Notes under the pieces: model-generated
The model's database searches: none
What the model was told of the DNA's origin: nothing
The model's input: only the letters and a program-made list of their open reading frames with translations
Part shown: positions 17,384 to 26,246 of the stretch, piece after piece
How positions within the stretch are numbered: the stretch's first letter is position 1
Layout: every line of letters begins with the position of its first letter
Position numbers and translations under genes: made by a program
Source: Candidatus Solibacter sp.
GTDB lineage: Bacteria; Acidobacteriota; Terriglobia; Bryobacterales; Bryobacteraceae
Direction of reading: 5' to 3'
DNA: 35,334 nucleotides
NCBI GenBank assembly: GCA_025463045.1
Contig: JAOAPT010000588.1
Location: 1-35,334, forward strand

Positions 17384-19255
17384 TTACACTGGAGCGCGCG
17401 CGGTTACTCTACCGTCACACTTTTGGCGAGATTGCGCGGCTGATCCACGTCGCAGCCGCGGCGCACGGCGATATGACGCCATCAACTGGAGCGGCACGAT
17501 TTCCAAGATCGGGGCCAGCAGCTCCGAGGTCCGGGGGATCTCGATGACGTGGTCCGCTATTTTCCGGGCGTCGTCGTCGCCCTCCGTGACGACGGCAATC
17601 ACGAGGCCGTCGCGCGCCTTCACCTCCTGGATGTTGGAGAGGGTCTTCTCGTACAGAACCCTGCTTTCCGAACTCGCCGGGTCGCGCGTGGCCAGGACTA
17701 CCACCGGCAGGTTCTCGTCAATCAGCGCGTTCGGCCCATGTTTCATTTCGCCCGCAGGATAACCTTCCGCGTGGATGTACGAGATCTCCTTAAGCTTCAG
17801 CGCGCCTTCGAGGGCGATGGGATAGTGGATGCCGCGGCCGAGAAACAGAGCGTTCCTGAAGTGATGCAGGCGACGCGCCAACGCCTCGTACACGGCGTCG
17901 TTGGAAAGGACCTCCTCGAGTTTGCCGGGAATCCCCAGCAACTCCTGCATCAGGCACCGCGACGTGCTCTCATCCAATGAATGGTTGGCCTGCCCCAGAC
18001 GCATGGCCAGTATGAACAGCGCGGTCAACTGGCACGTGAAGGCTTTGGTTGAGGCCACGCCGATTTCCGGCCCGGCGTGGGTGTAGATGGTGCCTGCCGC
18101 CTCGCGTGTGATCATCGACCCCGCGACGTTGCAGATGGCCAGAGTCTTCGAGCCCTTCTGTTTCGCCTCGCGCTGTGCTGCGAGGGTATCGGCCGTCTCG
18201 CCGGATTGCGAGATCACCACGGTCAACGTGTGCTCGCTCACGATTGGGTCGCGGTAGCGGAACTCGCTGCTGTAATCGACCTCCACCGGCACGCGCGCCA
18301 GGCGCTCGATCATAAACTTCCCGGCCAGAGCCGCGTGCCAACTGGTGCCGCAGGCGATGATGCGCACCTGCCGGAATTGCGAGAACTCCGCAGGGGCGAT
18401 ATCCATCTCGTTCAGGAAGATGCGACCGGTATCCAGCCCTACCCGCCCGAGCGTGGTGTCGCGGACGGCACGCGGCTGCTCGCAAATCTCTTTCAGCATG
18501 AAATGCTGATAGCCGCCCTTTTCGACTTCAATCGGATTCCAGAGGATGCGCGATACCTGGCGCGACACCTGCCGGCCGTCGAAATCACATAACTGCGCGC
18601 CGGTGGGCGTGAGAATGGCCATCTCGCCGTCATCCAGGAAGAGCATATCCTGCGTATGCGCAAGGATCGCGGTAACGTCGGAGGCAACGAAGAACTCCTG
18701 GTCGCCGAGACCGATCACGACCGGCGGCCCGGAGCGCGCGGCGACGATCTTAGACTGGTCCGAGCGTGAAATGACCGCCATCGCGAACACGCCGGTCAGT
18801 TCCTTCACCGTCGCGCGCACGGCCTCTTCCAAATTGCCTTGAAAGTGTTTCTCAACCAGGTGCGCGATCACCTCAGTGTCGGTTTCCGTCTGGAATACAT
18901 GACCTTCGGCCTGCAACTGTTGTTTGAGGGACAGATAGTTCTCGACGATGCCGTTGTGCACCACAACTATGTCGCCCTTGCAATCGCGGTGCGGGTGTGC
19001 GTTTTCTTCGGTCGGCCGCCCGTGGGTGGCCCATCGTGTATGACCGATGCCGTAGAAACCTTCCGCCGGGTTCAGCTGGATGGCCTTCTCGAGATTCCGC
19101 AGCTTGCCCTGCGCGCGGCGGACCTGTAGCTGGTTATCCCCGCAACAAACCGCCAGACCGGCCGAGTCGTAGCCCCTATATTCCAGCCGCTTCAGGCCCT
19201 CTAAGATAATTGGGACCGCGGGTTGCGTTCCGATGTAGCCAACGATTCCACACAT
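17384..19255 (-). CDS. glmS: Glutamine-fructose-6-phosphate aminotransferase (isomerizing), frameshifted at its C-terminus
   Basis: [36 protein letters not shown]...[16 protein letters not shown]...[13 protein letters not shown]...[16 protein letters not shown]...[36 protein letters not shown]. The expected tail [23 protein letters not shown] is present in another frame, with its stop at 17404-17406. Confidence 0.95.
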   Translation of the reverse strand: MCGIVGYIGTQPAVPIILEGLKRLEYRGYDSAGLAVCCGDNQLQVRRAQGKLRNLEKAIQLNPAEGFYGIGHTRWATHGRPTEENAHPHRDCKGDIVVVHNGIVENYLSLKQQLQAEGHVFQTETDTEVIAHLVEKHFQGNLEEAVRATVKELTGVFAMAVISRSDQSKIVAARSGPPVVIGLGDQEFFVASDVTAILAHTQDMLFLDDGEMAILTPTGAQLCDFDGRQVSRQVSRILWNPIEVEKGGYQHFMLKEICEQPRAVRDTTLGRVGLDTGRIFLNEMDIAPAEFSQFRQVRIIACGTSWHAALAGKFMIERLARVPVEVDYSSEFRYRDPIVSEHTLTVVISQSGETADTLAAQREAKQKGSKTLAICNVAGSMITREAAGTIYTHAGPEIGVASTKAFTCQLTALFILAMRLGQANHSLDESTSRCLMQELLGIPGKLEEVLSNDAVYEALARRLHHFRNALFLGRGIHYPIALEGALKLKEISYIHAEGYPAGEMKHGPNALIDENLPVVVLATRDPASSESRVLYEKTLSNIQEVKARDGLVIAVVTEGDDDARKIADHVIEIPRTSELLAPILEIVPLQLMASYRRAPRLRRGSAAQSRQKCDGRVTARAPV

Positions 19256-19558
19256 GGGATATTACCAATGCCTCCGTACGAATCGGGATGCGGGATTGTG
19301 TAGCAATAGAAGCACGCGCTCAATCATTCAACGCCTGCCGATTCCGGTTGCGACGCCCCGGTCCAACTCACGATCTCGGACTCCGGGCGCAGTTCCCCGT
19401 CCACGTGGTAGTATCGAACGCCGCGACGGGCGACGACGGGCAGGAAGCCGACCCTCCTGCCGAAGCGGAACTGGAGAATCTTGAGCGACTCCTGAATGTC
19501 CAAGGCGCGTGATATGAGAGCTGTCCGATTCTGCAATTTGGTGGCCCGTTGAATGGCA

Positions 19559-20878
19559 TCAGAGCCTTACGATCTTCTCAGACGCAAACCCCTTCAGCGC
19601 ATTCCTGGTGTCTACAATGAGCTTTGCGCGTGCCACGAGCAGGTGGTAATCGAAAGCCTTATGATCGGTCACAATCACGACACAATCGGCCCGCTCCACG
19701 CTGCTTGCGAAGTCCTCGGCTGCACACCTGTGTCCATCGAACTTCACGGAAGGGACGTGCGGATCTGAGTAAGTTACCTTCGCGCCGCGCTTTTCCAACA
19801 GATGCATGATGTCGAGAGCCGGCGACTCGCGGACATCATCGATGTCCCGCTTGTAGGACACGCCGAGGATATGAACGTGCGAACCCATGAGGGGTTTGAC
19901 ATGTTTGTTTAGCGCGGTCTGCACTTTGTCCACGACGAAGAGCGGCATCTGGCCGTTGATGTAGCCGGCCAGTTCAATAAATCGCGCTTCAATACCGGCC
20001 TGCTTCGTCTTCCACGAGAGATAGAACGGATCGATGGGAATGCAGTGTCCGCCAAGACCCGGCCCCGGGTAGAACGGCATGAAGCCGAAGGGCTTGGTGG
20101 CGGCGGCGTCGATGACTTCCCAGACGTTAATGCCCATGCGGTCGCACATCATGGCCATTTCGTTGGCGAGGCCGATGTTGATCATACGGAAGGTGTTCTC
20201 AAGGAGTTTCACCATCTCGGCGACGCTGGTGTTGCTCACGGATACGACCTGTTCGAGCGCCTGGGCGTAGAACAGCGTGCCGATTTCGGTACATGCGGGC
20301 GTGATGCCGCCGACCACCTTGGGGATGTTCCTGGTCTGGTACTGAGGATTGCCCGGATCGACCCGCTCCGGCGAGAAGCAGAGGAAGAAGTCCACGCCGA
20401 CTTTCATCCCACTCTTTTGGAGAATTGGGAGCAGCACTTCTTCCGTGGTGCCGGGATAGGTGGTGGATTCGAGGATCACCAAGAGGCCCGGGTGGGCGTA
20501 TTTTGCGATTTCTCCGGCAGCCGCCATGATGTAGCTCATGTCCGGGTCCTTTGTCTTGCGCAAGGGCGTCGGGACGGCGATATTGACAGTATCCAGGTGG
20601 GCGATGACGGAAAAATCCATCGTGGCGCGGAATTTGCCGGAATTGACAAACGGGTGCAGGGTGCCGCTCGGGACGTCCTGGATGTAGGAGCGGCCGGCTT
20701 TCAGTTTCTCGACCTTGGAGGGATCGACGTCGATCCCCGTGACCGGGAATCCGGCAGTTGCGAACTCCATGGCGAGAGGCAGACCGACGTAGCCTAGGCC
20801 TATGACTCCGACCTTAGCGGTGCGGGAGCGGATCTTATCAGTGAGGATTTCTAGTTCGGTGGATAAAGTGGCTTGCAT
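19559..20878 (-). CDS. Nucleotide-sugar dehydrogenase (UDP-HexNAc 6-dehydrogenase, WecC/WbpA/TviB type)
   Basis: VGVIGLGYVGLPLAMEFATAGFPVTGIDVD...LLVILESTTYPGTTEEVLLPIL...FSPERVDPGN...MVKLLENTFRMINIGLANEMAMMC...GPGLGGHCIPIDPFYLSWK. ATG start at 20878 (MQATLSTELEI); the ORF track extends to 20941. Confidence 0.93.
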   Translation of the reverse strand: MQATLSTELEILTDKIRSRTAKVGVIGLGYVGLPLAMEFATAGFPVTGIDVDPSKVEKLKAGRSYIQDVPSGTLHPFVNSGKFRATMDFSVIAHLDTVNIAVPTPLRKTKDPDMSYIMAAAGEIAKYAHPGLLVILESTTYPGTTEEVLLPILQKSGMKVGVDFFLCFSPERVDPGNPQYQTRNIPKVVGGITPACTEIGTLFYAQALEQVVSVSNTSVAEMVKLLENTFRMINIGLANEMAMMCDRMGINVWEVIDAAATKPFGFMPFYPGPGLGGHCIPIDPFYLSWKTKQAGIEARFIELAGYINGQMPLFVVDKVQTALNKHVKPLMGSHVHILGVSYKRDIDDVRESPALDIMHLLEKRGAKVTYSDPHVPSVKFDGHRCAAEDFASSVERADCVVIVTDHKAFDYHLLVARAKLIVDTRNALKGFASEKIVRL

Positions 20879-20906
20879 ATCGAGAGTCTGTATGATGTTC
20901 GAAAAG

Positions 20907-22388
20907 TCAAAGAACGGTGGTGGCGGCAGAGATACCGACAAGTGACTTGAGCTTCTGATGGAGCGCTAAGTCTGGCGAAGTGGCCGAGCGATGAAGCGCA
21001 AAGGAGGCCAGTTTGTTGACGAGGATCGTTCCCACCGAGCTCACCAGCCGACCGATGGTCGCGGGGGGCGGCGTGCAATTCAGGGGGATGCGGAGATCCA
21101 CATGGCCCGAATGGTTCAACGGGATGTGCAGATCCCAGCAGTCCGTGGAATCAACCTCGGCAAGCCGGGCGCTGATGTGGAGGTCATTGAAGTGGAGCGA
21201 CACCTGGCTAAATCCAAAACTGCGGCCGGCCTCCACCAGAGCGCTCCAACATTCCTCGGGAGTATTAGAGACCTGGATGGCAGCTTCCATCCGGCTGATG
21301 GAGAGGTTGCCGGCCAAAACGCGGCGGAAGAGGCCGCCGAAGATCAGGCGATGGGCCGTGTTGAATTCCTCATAGCCGAGGTAGCGGATGGCGAGCCAGA
21401 CGATGGCGCAGAATGCGACCAGGGCAATGCCTCCGAAGCGGCCGCTGGAACTGAGGGTCAGTGAGATACCTGCGAAAACGCCGGCGCAGACATAGAGGAC
21501 GTAGGCGACGCGGCGAGGGGTGAAACCACGCGCCAAGAGGCGATGATGAATGTGTCCGCGGTCCCCGCCAAAAACGGGTTGTCCCTGGAGAAAGCGTCGC
21601 GCGATGGCGAGCGCGGTATCCAGAAGGGGAACGGCCAGCGCAATGAGCGGAGCGGTCATGCCGAGGAGCGTAGCGGATTTTTGGGACCAGATGATGCCGA
21701 AGCACCCGAGGAGGAAGCCGATACTGAGACTGCCGGAATCACCGAGGAAGATCGAGGCCGGGTTTAGGTTGTAGCGCAGGAATCCGCAGAGGGCACCGGC
21801 GAGGGGGGCGGTGGCGAGCGCGAGGGCATAATTGCCTTGCCCCAAGGCTGCGATTAGCATGGTCAGCGTAGCGAAGAGGCCGATACCGGTCGCCAGGCCA
21901 TCGAGACCGTCAATGAGGTTCACCGCGTTTGCGCAGACCACCAGCCACACGATGGTCAGGGGGACGGCGATCCAATCGTTCAGGTTGTAGCCGGCGAAGC
22001 TGCCAATGTGGAAGCCCGCCCAGCAGACACACCCGGCGGCCGCCACTTCACCCAAGAGCTTTTGCCAGGGTTTGAGGCCGAAGATGTCATCGGTCAGACC
22101 AGTGGCGAAGACGACCAGGAGTCCCGGCATCAGACGGAGTGCAAACGGAAGTGCGCCCGCGATTGCTAACCCGCCAGCGAGCGGGCTCAGGGCCAGCAAC
22201 CCCGCCGCAACGGTGTAGGCGATCATGATCGGCACGCCTCCGACCCGCGGCACGGGGCTTTTGTGGAATTTCCGATCGGCGTCAGGCTTGTCCAACAGGC
22301 CGCGCCGCACGGCGACATTGCGGTACAGCGGGGTCAGCACCAGCGAAAGCACGAAAGAAAAAAGAGCTAATACGGTAATCGAGTACAT
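20907..22388 (-). CDS. WecA/MraY-family undecaprenyl-phosphate HexNAc-1-phosphate transferase with a C-terminal extension
   Basis: 493 aa multi-TM. KPDADRKFHKSPVPRVGGVPI, NAVNLIDGLDGLATGIG, FLGDSGSLSIGFLLG, DRGHIHHRLLARGFTPRRVAYVLY. About 120 aa follow the TM core. Confidence 0.93.
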   Translation of the reverse strand: MYSITVLALFSFVLSLVLTPLYRNVAVRRGLLDKPDADRKFHKSPVPRVGGVPIMIAYTVAAGLLALSPLAGGLAIAGALPFALRLMPGLLVVFATGLTDDIFGLKPWQKLLGEVAAAGCVCWAGFHIGSFAGYNLNDWIAVPLTIVWLVVCANAVNLIDGLDGLATGIGLFATLTMLIAALGQGNYALALATAPLAGALCGFLRYNLNPASIFLGDSGSLSIGFLLGCFGIIWSQKSATLLGMTAPLIALAVPLLDTALAIARRFLQGQPVFGGDRGHIHHRLLARGFTPRRVAYVLYVCAGVFAGISLTLSSSGRFGGIALVAFCAIVWLAIRYLGYEEFNTAHRLIFGGLFRRVLAGNLSISRMEAAIQVSNTPEECWSALVEAGRSFGFSQVSLHFNDLHISARLAEVDSTDCWDLHIPLNHSGHVDLRIPLNCTPPPATIGRLVSSVGTILVNKLASFALHRSATSPDLALHQKLKSLVGISAATTVL

Positions 22389-22433
22389 GGGCTGTGCAGT
22401 TAAGTGGGGGAAGTTTGAGTTTGACGAACAGAT

Positions 22434-22560
22434 CTATACGAGCGCCAAGGAGCGGCGCGACGACACATAATACTCGACGGTGTTCCGCAGGCCGTCATCG
22501 AACGAGGTGCGGGCACGCCAGCCAAACTCCAATGCGGCAAACCACAACCGCTCTGAACAG
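22434..22560 (-). pseudogene. C-terminal remnant of an NAD-dependent epimerase/dehydratase (extended SDR)
   Basis: WFAALEFGWRARTSFDDGLRNTVEYYVSSRRSLALV* resembles the terminal 'LGW.PRTSFEEGLR.TVEWY' motif. No Rossmann fold or catalytic YxxxK part lies upstream. Confidence 0.65.
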
Positions 22561-22633
22561 GGCAAGGAACCAAGAAGAGCAGAACGCCGAGGATGCGAAC
22601 CAGCACCGAGTGAGGGGATGATTGGCAAGCGCA

Positions 22634-23887
22634 TTACAACTCCGTCTCCGGAATTGGAACTTGCCGGCTGGGAAGGGTATTTCGAGAAACAAGCTCCAGC
22701 GCCCGCTCGAACTTCACCAGCGCCCCATCTAGGGAGCAGTGCTCCTCGGCGAAAACCTTGCCCTTCGCTCCCATTCTTTTCCGCAGGCCGGGGTCTTCGT
22801 AGAGTACAGCCAGAGCCTCCGCAAGTTCGGCCGGGCTGCCGGCCTTTACTATTAAGCCACCTTCGGACCGGGCGGCAACCTGCCGGGTGTCGTTGCCCTC
22901 GGGAACGGCCGCGACGAAGGGCTTTCCCGAGGCCATAATGGTTGGAACCTTGCCGGGAACGGCAGGAACCGTCAACGCGGGATCCAGTGTGACGAGGGCC
23001 ACGTCGCAGGCTTGTAATGCCGCGAAGTACTCCTCAGTAGGCAGGCAGCCCAAGAATTGTACGTTGGACAATTCGCCAGCCGCAAGACGAACCTCTTCGG
23101 ACCGCGCACCGTCGCCTGCGAGTACAAATCGCCAGTCCGGCCGATGGGCACACAGGCGCGCACATTCGAGGATAACTTTCATATCCTGCGCGTGACCCAT
23201 CAAACCCGCATAGAGAATTACAAATTCATTGCGAACCCGGAGGCGTTCCCTGAAGGCCGCGCCGCGATCCGCTCCGCTACAGTGACTCAGGTTCACGTAG
23301 TTGTCAACGAAGGTTACGTGCCCTTCGGCCAAGCCAGGGTAGGCCTTCAAGATTTCCAACGTTGCAGGGGCAGCGGCTATAATTTTCCCCGAGTTCCGGT
23401 ATGCGACGCGCTCGACCCAACGCATGAGGCCAATCATCCACCGATTTCTCAGGATGCCCAGGTCAATTGCGGTTTGGGGATAGAGGTCGTGAAGGTGGAT
23501 GACATACGGCGTTCCGTGCAACTTCTTCTTGATAATTGCCGCCAACGTCAACGGTAGAGGCGGCGAAGACACGAGTACGGCGGCCGGCCCGGGCGACAGA
23601 AGCAAGTGTATGGCGATCCGGATACTGACAGCCACTTGATCCAATCCCCGGAGCACCGGCCATGAACTGCTGAACAGACTGGCGACTCTCACGACCTTAA
23701 CCCCGTTCAGGGTCTCGGTCGCAGGCAGCCGGCGCTGGCCCTCGGCCGGCACAAATCTCGTGGGATACCGCGTGAGCACCGTAACGTCGTGTCCGCGCCG
23801 AGCCAACCCCTCCGCCAGTTCGCAGAACAGATATGCCGCGGCGCGGGCTTCCGGTGCATAGCGGTCCGTGATGAGAACGAGTTTCAT
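22634..23887 (-). CDS. GT4-family glycosyltransferase (WcaI-like)
   Basis: MKLVLITDRYAPEARAAAYLFCELAEGLARRGHDVTVLTRYPTRF...IHLHDLYPQTAIDLGIL...ILYAGLMGHAQDMKVILECA...GKPFVAAVPEGNDTRQVA. Start set at 23887; the N-terminal 157 residues of the track ORF overlap wecB out of frame. Confidence 0.9.
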   Translation of the reverse strand: MKLVLITDRYAPEARAAAYLFCELAEGLARRGHDVTVLTRYPTRFVPAEGQRRLPATETLNGVKVVRVASLFSSSWPVLRGLDQVAVSIRIAIHLLLSPGPAAVLVSSPPLPLTLAAIIKKKLHGTPYVIHLHDLYPQTAIDLGILRNRWMIGLMRWVERVAYRNSGKIIAAAPATLEILKAYPGLAEGHVTFVDNYVNLSHCSGADRGAAFRERLRVRNEFVILYAGLMGHAQDMKVILECARLCAHRPDWRFVLAGDGARSEEVRLAAGELSNVQFLGCLPTEEYFAALQACDVALVTLDPALTVPAVPGKVPTIMASGKPFVAAVPEGNDTRQVAARSEGGLIVKAGSPAELAEALAVLYEDPGLRKRMGAKGKVFAEEHCSLDGALVKFERALELVSRNTLPSRQVPIPETEL

Positions 23888-23889
23888 TG

Positions 23890-25053
23890 TCAGCGGTTGC
23901 CAGCGGAAGTCGATGCCAGAGCGGACTCTCGCGCGGACTCCTGGCTCCACTCCGCTTCGGAGGCAGAATCGGGCATGCGAAACCCAAGGACGATGCGGCA
24001 AATAGTCTCGGCGACATGCGGCACCAGGTACTCGGGCGGCGTCTGCCATGCGCCGACCCTGCCCATCACGAACCGGACGGCCCGCGCGACCATCCGGGGT
24101 TCCACGCCGGACAGGAAGTTTGCGCCGCACTCGACGGTCTCGGGACGCTCCGTGACATCGCGCAAGGTGACGTTGGGCACGCCGAAAATGCACGCTTCCT
24201 CCTGGACCGTGCCGCTGTCGGACAAAATGCAGGCGGCATTCCGTTCGAGTTTCACGAAATCGAAGAATCCAAGCGGAGGTACGAAATGGATGCCGTTCCG
24301 GTCCAAGTCCAAACCGAATGCATCCGCACGGGAACGGGTCCGGGGATGAAGGGAACACACAACCGGGTAGTTGTACTCCTTCTTTAACGCCGCCAGGGCC
24401 TGCATCACGCTGCGTAAACGGTCTTCGCGATCGACATTCTCGCTGCGGTGAAGCGTGACCAGCAAAAATCGGCCGGCGCAGACTCCGAGATCCTCCAGCA
24501 CGCGACTGGCTTCAATCTTTTCCGCAAAGCCATCAATCACTTCTTTGATCGGATTGCCGGTGACGTAGACGCGACGCCCGGGGATGCCTTCCGCCAGGAG
24601 ATTCTCACGACTTCGTTGCGTATAGGGGAGGAGAACCGTGCTGGCATGATCGATCATTCGCCGGTTTACCTCTTCCGGCACACGGTCATCGAAGCAACGA
24701 TTTCCCGCCTCCATGTGGTACACGGGGATCCCAAGGCGGCGAGCTACGATGGCGGCTAACCCGCTATTGGTGTCACCGAGGATGAGAAGCCGCTCCGGAC
24801 GGTACTTCAGAAACAATTCCTCGCTTCGCTCCAGAATCTGCCCGACCTGCCCTCCGAAGGTACAGGCCCGCACGCCCATGTAAACGTCAGGGCTGCGCAC
24901 CTTCAAGTCATCAAAAAACACCTGGCTCAGGCGCTGGTCATAGTTCTGGCCGGTGTGAACCAGAACATGGTCGCCTTGCGAATCGAGCAGAGCGATCACT
25001 TTACTTAGTCGAATGATTTCCGGGCGGGTGCCCAGGATTGTCATGATTCTCAT
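23890..25053 (-). CDS. UDP-N-acetylglucosamine 2-epimerase family (WecB/FnlC/CapG-like)
   Basis: MRIMTILGTRPEIIRLSKVIALLD...VHTGQNYD...LILGDTNSGLAAIVARRLGIPVYHMEAGNRCFDDRVPEEVNRRMIDHAS...VYVTGNPIKEV...SDSGTVQEEACIFGVPNVTLRDVTERPET. Confidence 0.93.
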   Translation of the reverse strand: MRIMTILGTRPEIIRLSKVIALLDSQGDHVLVHTGQNYDQRLSQVFFDDLKVRSPDVYMGVRACTFGGQVGQILERSEELFLKYRPERLLILGDTNSGLAAIVARRLGIPVYHMEAGNRCFDDRVPEEVNRRMIDHASTVLLPYTQRSRENLLAEGIPGRRVYVTGNPIKEVIDGFAEKIEASRVLEDLGVCAGRFLLVTLHRSENVDREDRLRSVMQALAALKKEYNYPVVCSLHPRTRSRADAFGLDLDRNGIHFVPPLGFFDFVKLERNAACILSDSGTVQEEACIFGVPNVTLRDVTERPETVECGANFLSGVEPRMVARAVRFVMGRVGAWQTPPEYLVPHVAETICRIVLGFRMPDSASEAEWSQESARESALASTSAGNR

Positions 25054-25154
25054 GGAGCGATGTTTCCCTTCGCGTTTTCCAGATCCATGCTTCGTTGTTG
25101 CCGAAGCCTGGGGGGGGTGATATGTGGCGCGGGCAGCTTAACTTCCACCCAACG

Positions 25155-26246
25155 TTAGCGGAGGATTTCCTGCTCCTGCGCCCCCACCGGGACTGCGGCG
25201 TTGTAAAACTCGCCCTCCGGCAGCAACAGATCGTTCGCCTTCAGCATCTGGGCGGTTTCCTCCGGAGTCATCACGTCGTCCTCCGAGCTGTATTCCTTAG
25301 TGAGAGTATTCTTTCGCTCAACGTTGCTGGCCAGTTCGGTCAGCATCGGCTGGATCGCATACCACGGTCCACGGTCCACGGTCCGAACCGCCTCATCCTC
25401 GCTGACCAACGACTCGTGAATCTTCTCACCGGGCCGGATTCCCGTCACCACCATTTCAATCGACCGGTTTCCGATGAGAGCGGTAGCCACGTCGATGATC
25501 CGTGCAGAAGGCACGCGGGGCACATAGATATCGCCGGGGAAGCCTGTCCGGATCGCAGCGAAGATAGTATCGACGGCAGCGTTCAGGCTCAGAAGGAAGC
25601 GGGTCATGTCCGAGGTGGTAATCGTAACCGGTCCGCCCTGGCGGATCTGATCATGGAAGAACGGAACCACCGAACCACGCGACGCCAGCACGTTACCGTA
25701 GCGGACGCAGACGAAGCGCGTGCCGGGACACCGCATATTGGCCTGGATGAAGATTCGCTCCTGGAGGGCTTTCGTCATACCCATCGCGTTGACCGGCTTG
25801 CAGGCCTTGTCCGTAGATACTCCGACTACAGTCTCAATGGGAAACGTGTGTTCCTGAATTGCGCGCACAATGTTTTCCGCGCCGTTTATGTTGGTTCGAA
25901 CGGCCTCGTATGGAAAATACTCGCAGGTAGGCACCTGTTTCATGGCGGCGGCATTGATGACGACGTCGGTGCTGCGCAGCACCGACGCGATGCTGCCGTA
26001 ATCGCGCACATCGCCGATGCGGAAGTCCAGCACCTGTTCACTGTCCCGATAAATGAGGTCGTCGGTAGCCGCCCTGAGTTTTTGGAACTCGAGGCGCATG
26101 AAGAACTGCTTCGCTTCATCGCGCGAGAAGACGACGATTTTGGAAGGCATCCCCATTTCTCCGGTGAGCAGCCGTTTTACCAACGTCTTACCGAGAGAAC
26201 CGGTACCACCGGTGATGAGTACGCGTTTGCCGTGTAATTGTTTCAT
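25155..26246 (-). CDS. UDP-GlcNAc 4,6-dehydratase/5-epimerase (CapE/FnlA/WbjB-like)
   Basis: KRVLITGGTGSLGKTLVKRLL...IVVFSRDEAKQFFMR...VVINAAAMKQVPTCEYFPYEAVRTNINGAENIVRA...GVSTDKACKPVNAMGMTKALQERIF...TRFVCVRYGNVLASRGSVVPFFHDQI. ATG at 26246 gives an ATGA overlap with the upstream gene's stop. Confidence 0.92.
   Translation of the reverse strand: MKQLHGKRVLITGGTGSLGKTLVKRLLTGEMGMPSKIVVFSRDEAKQFFMRLEFQKLRAATDDLIYRDSEQVLDFRIGDVRDYGSIASVLRSTDVVINAAAMKQVPTCEYFPYEAVRTNINGAENIVRAIQEHTFPIETVVGVSTDKACKPVNAMGMTKALQERIFIQANMRCPGTRFVCVRYGNVLASRGSVVPFFHDQIRQGGPVTITTSDMTRFLLSLNAAVDTIFAAIRTGFPGDIYVPRVPSARIIDVATALIGNRSIEMVVTGIRPGEKIHESLVSEDEAVRTVDRGPWYAIQPMLTELASNVERKNTLTKEYSSEDDVMTPEETAQMLKANDLLLPEGEFYNAAVPVGAQEQEILR
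25362..25382. repeat. 7-bp tandem repeat (CCACGGT)x3 inside the capE-like gene
   Basis: Direct reading: ...catA CCACGGT CCACGGT CCACGGT CCgaacc...; 21 bp, so in frame. Confidence 0.9.

Noticed and set aside
19256-19323. Possible glmS riboswitch/ribozyme upstream of glmS
   Set aside because: The gap is short and I could not identify the ribozyme core; no support.
19324-19536. 70-aa - strand ORF between the dehydrogenase and glmS
   Set aside because: TTG-only start, no recognisable motif and a competing frame; not enough support to call a gene.
23888-24358. 157-aa N-terminal extension of the 22634..24358 glycosyltransferase ORF
   Set aside because: It overlaps the wecB-like gene out of frame and is Arg-rich; the real start is MKLVLITDRY at 23887.
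25095-26237. 380-aa + strand ORF antisense to the CapE-like gene
   Set aside because: The opposite strand encodes a well-conserved SDR enzyme; this is its mirror frame.
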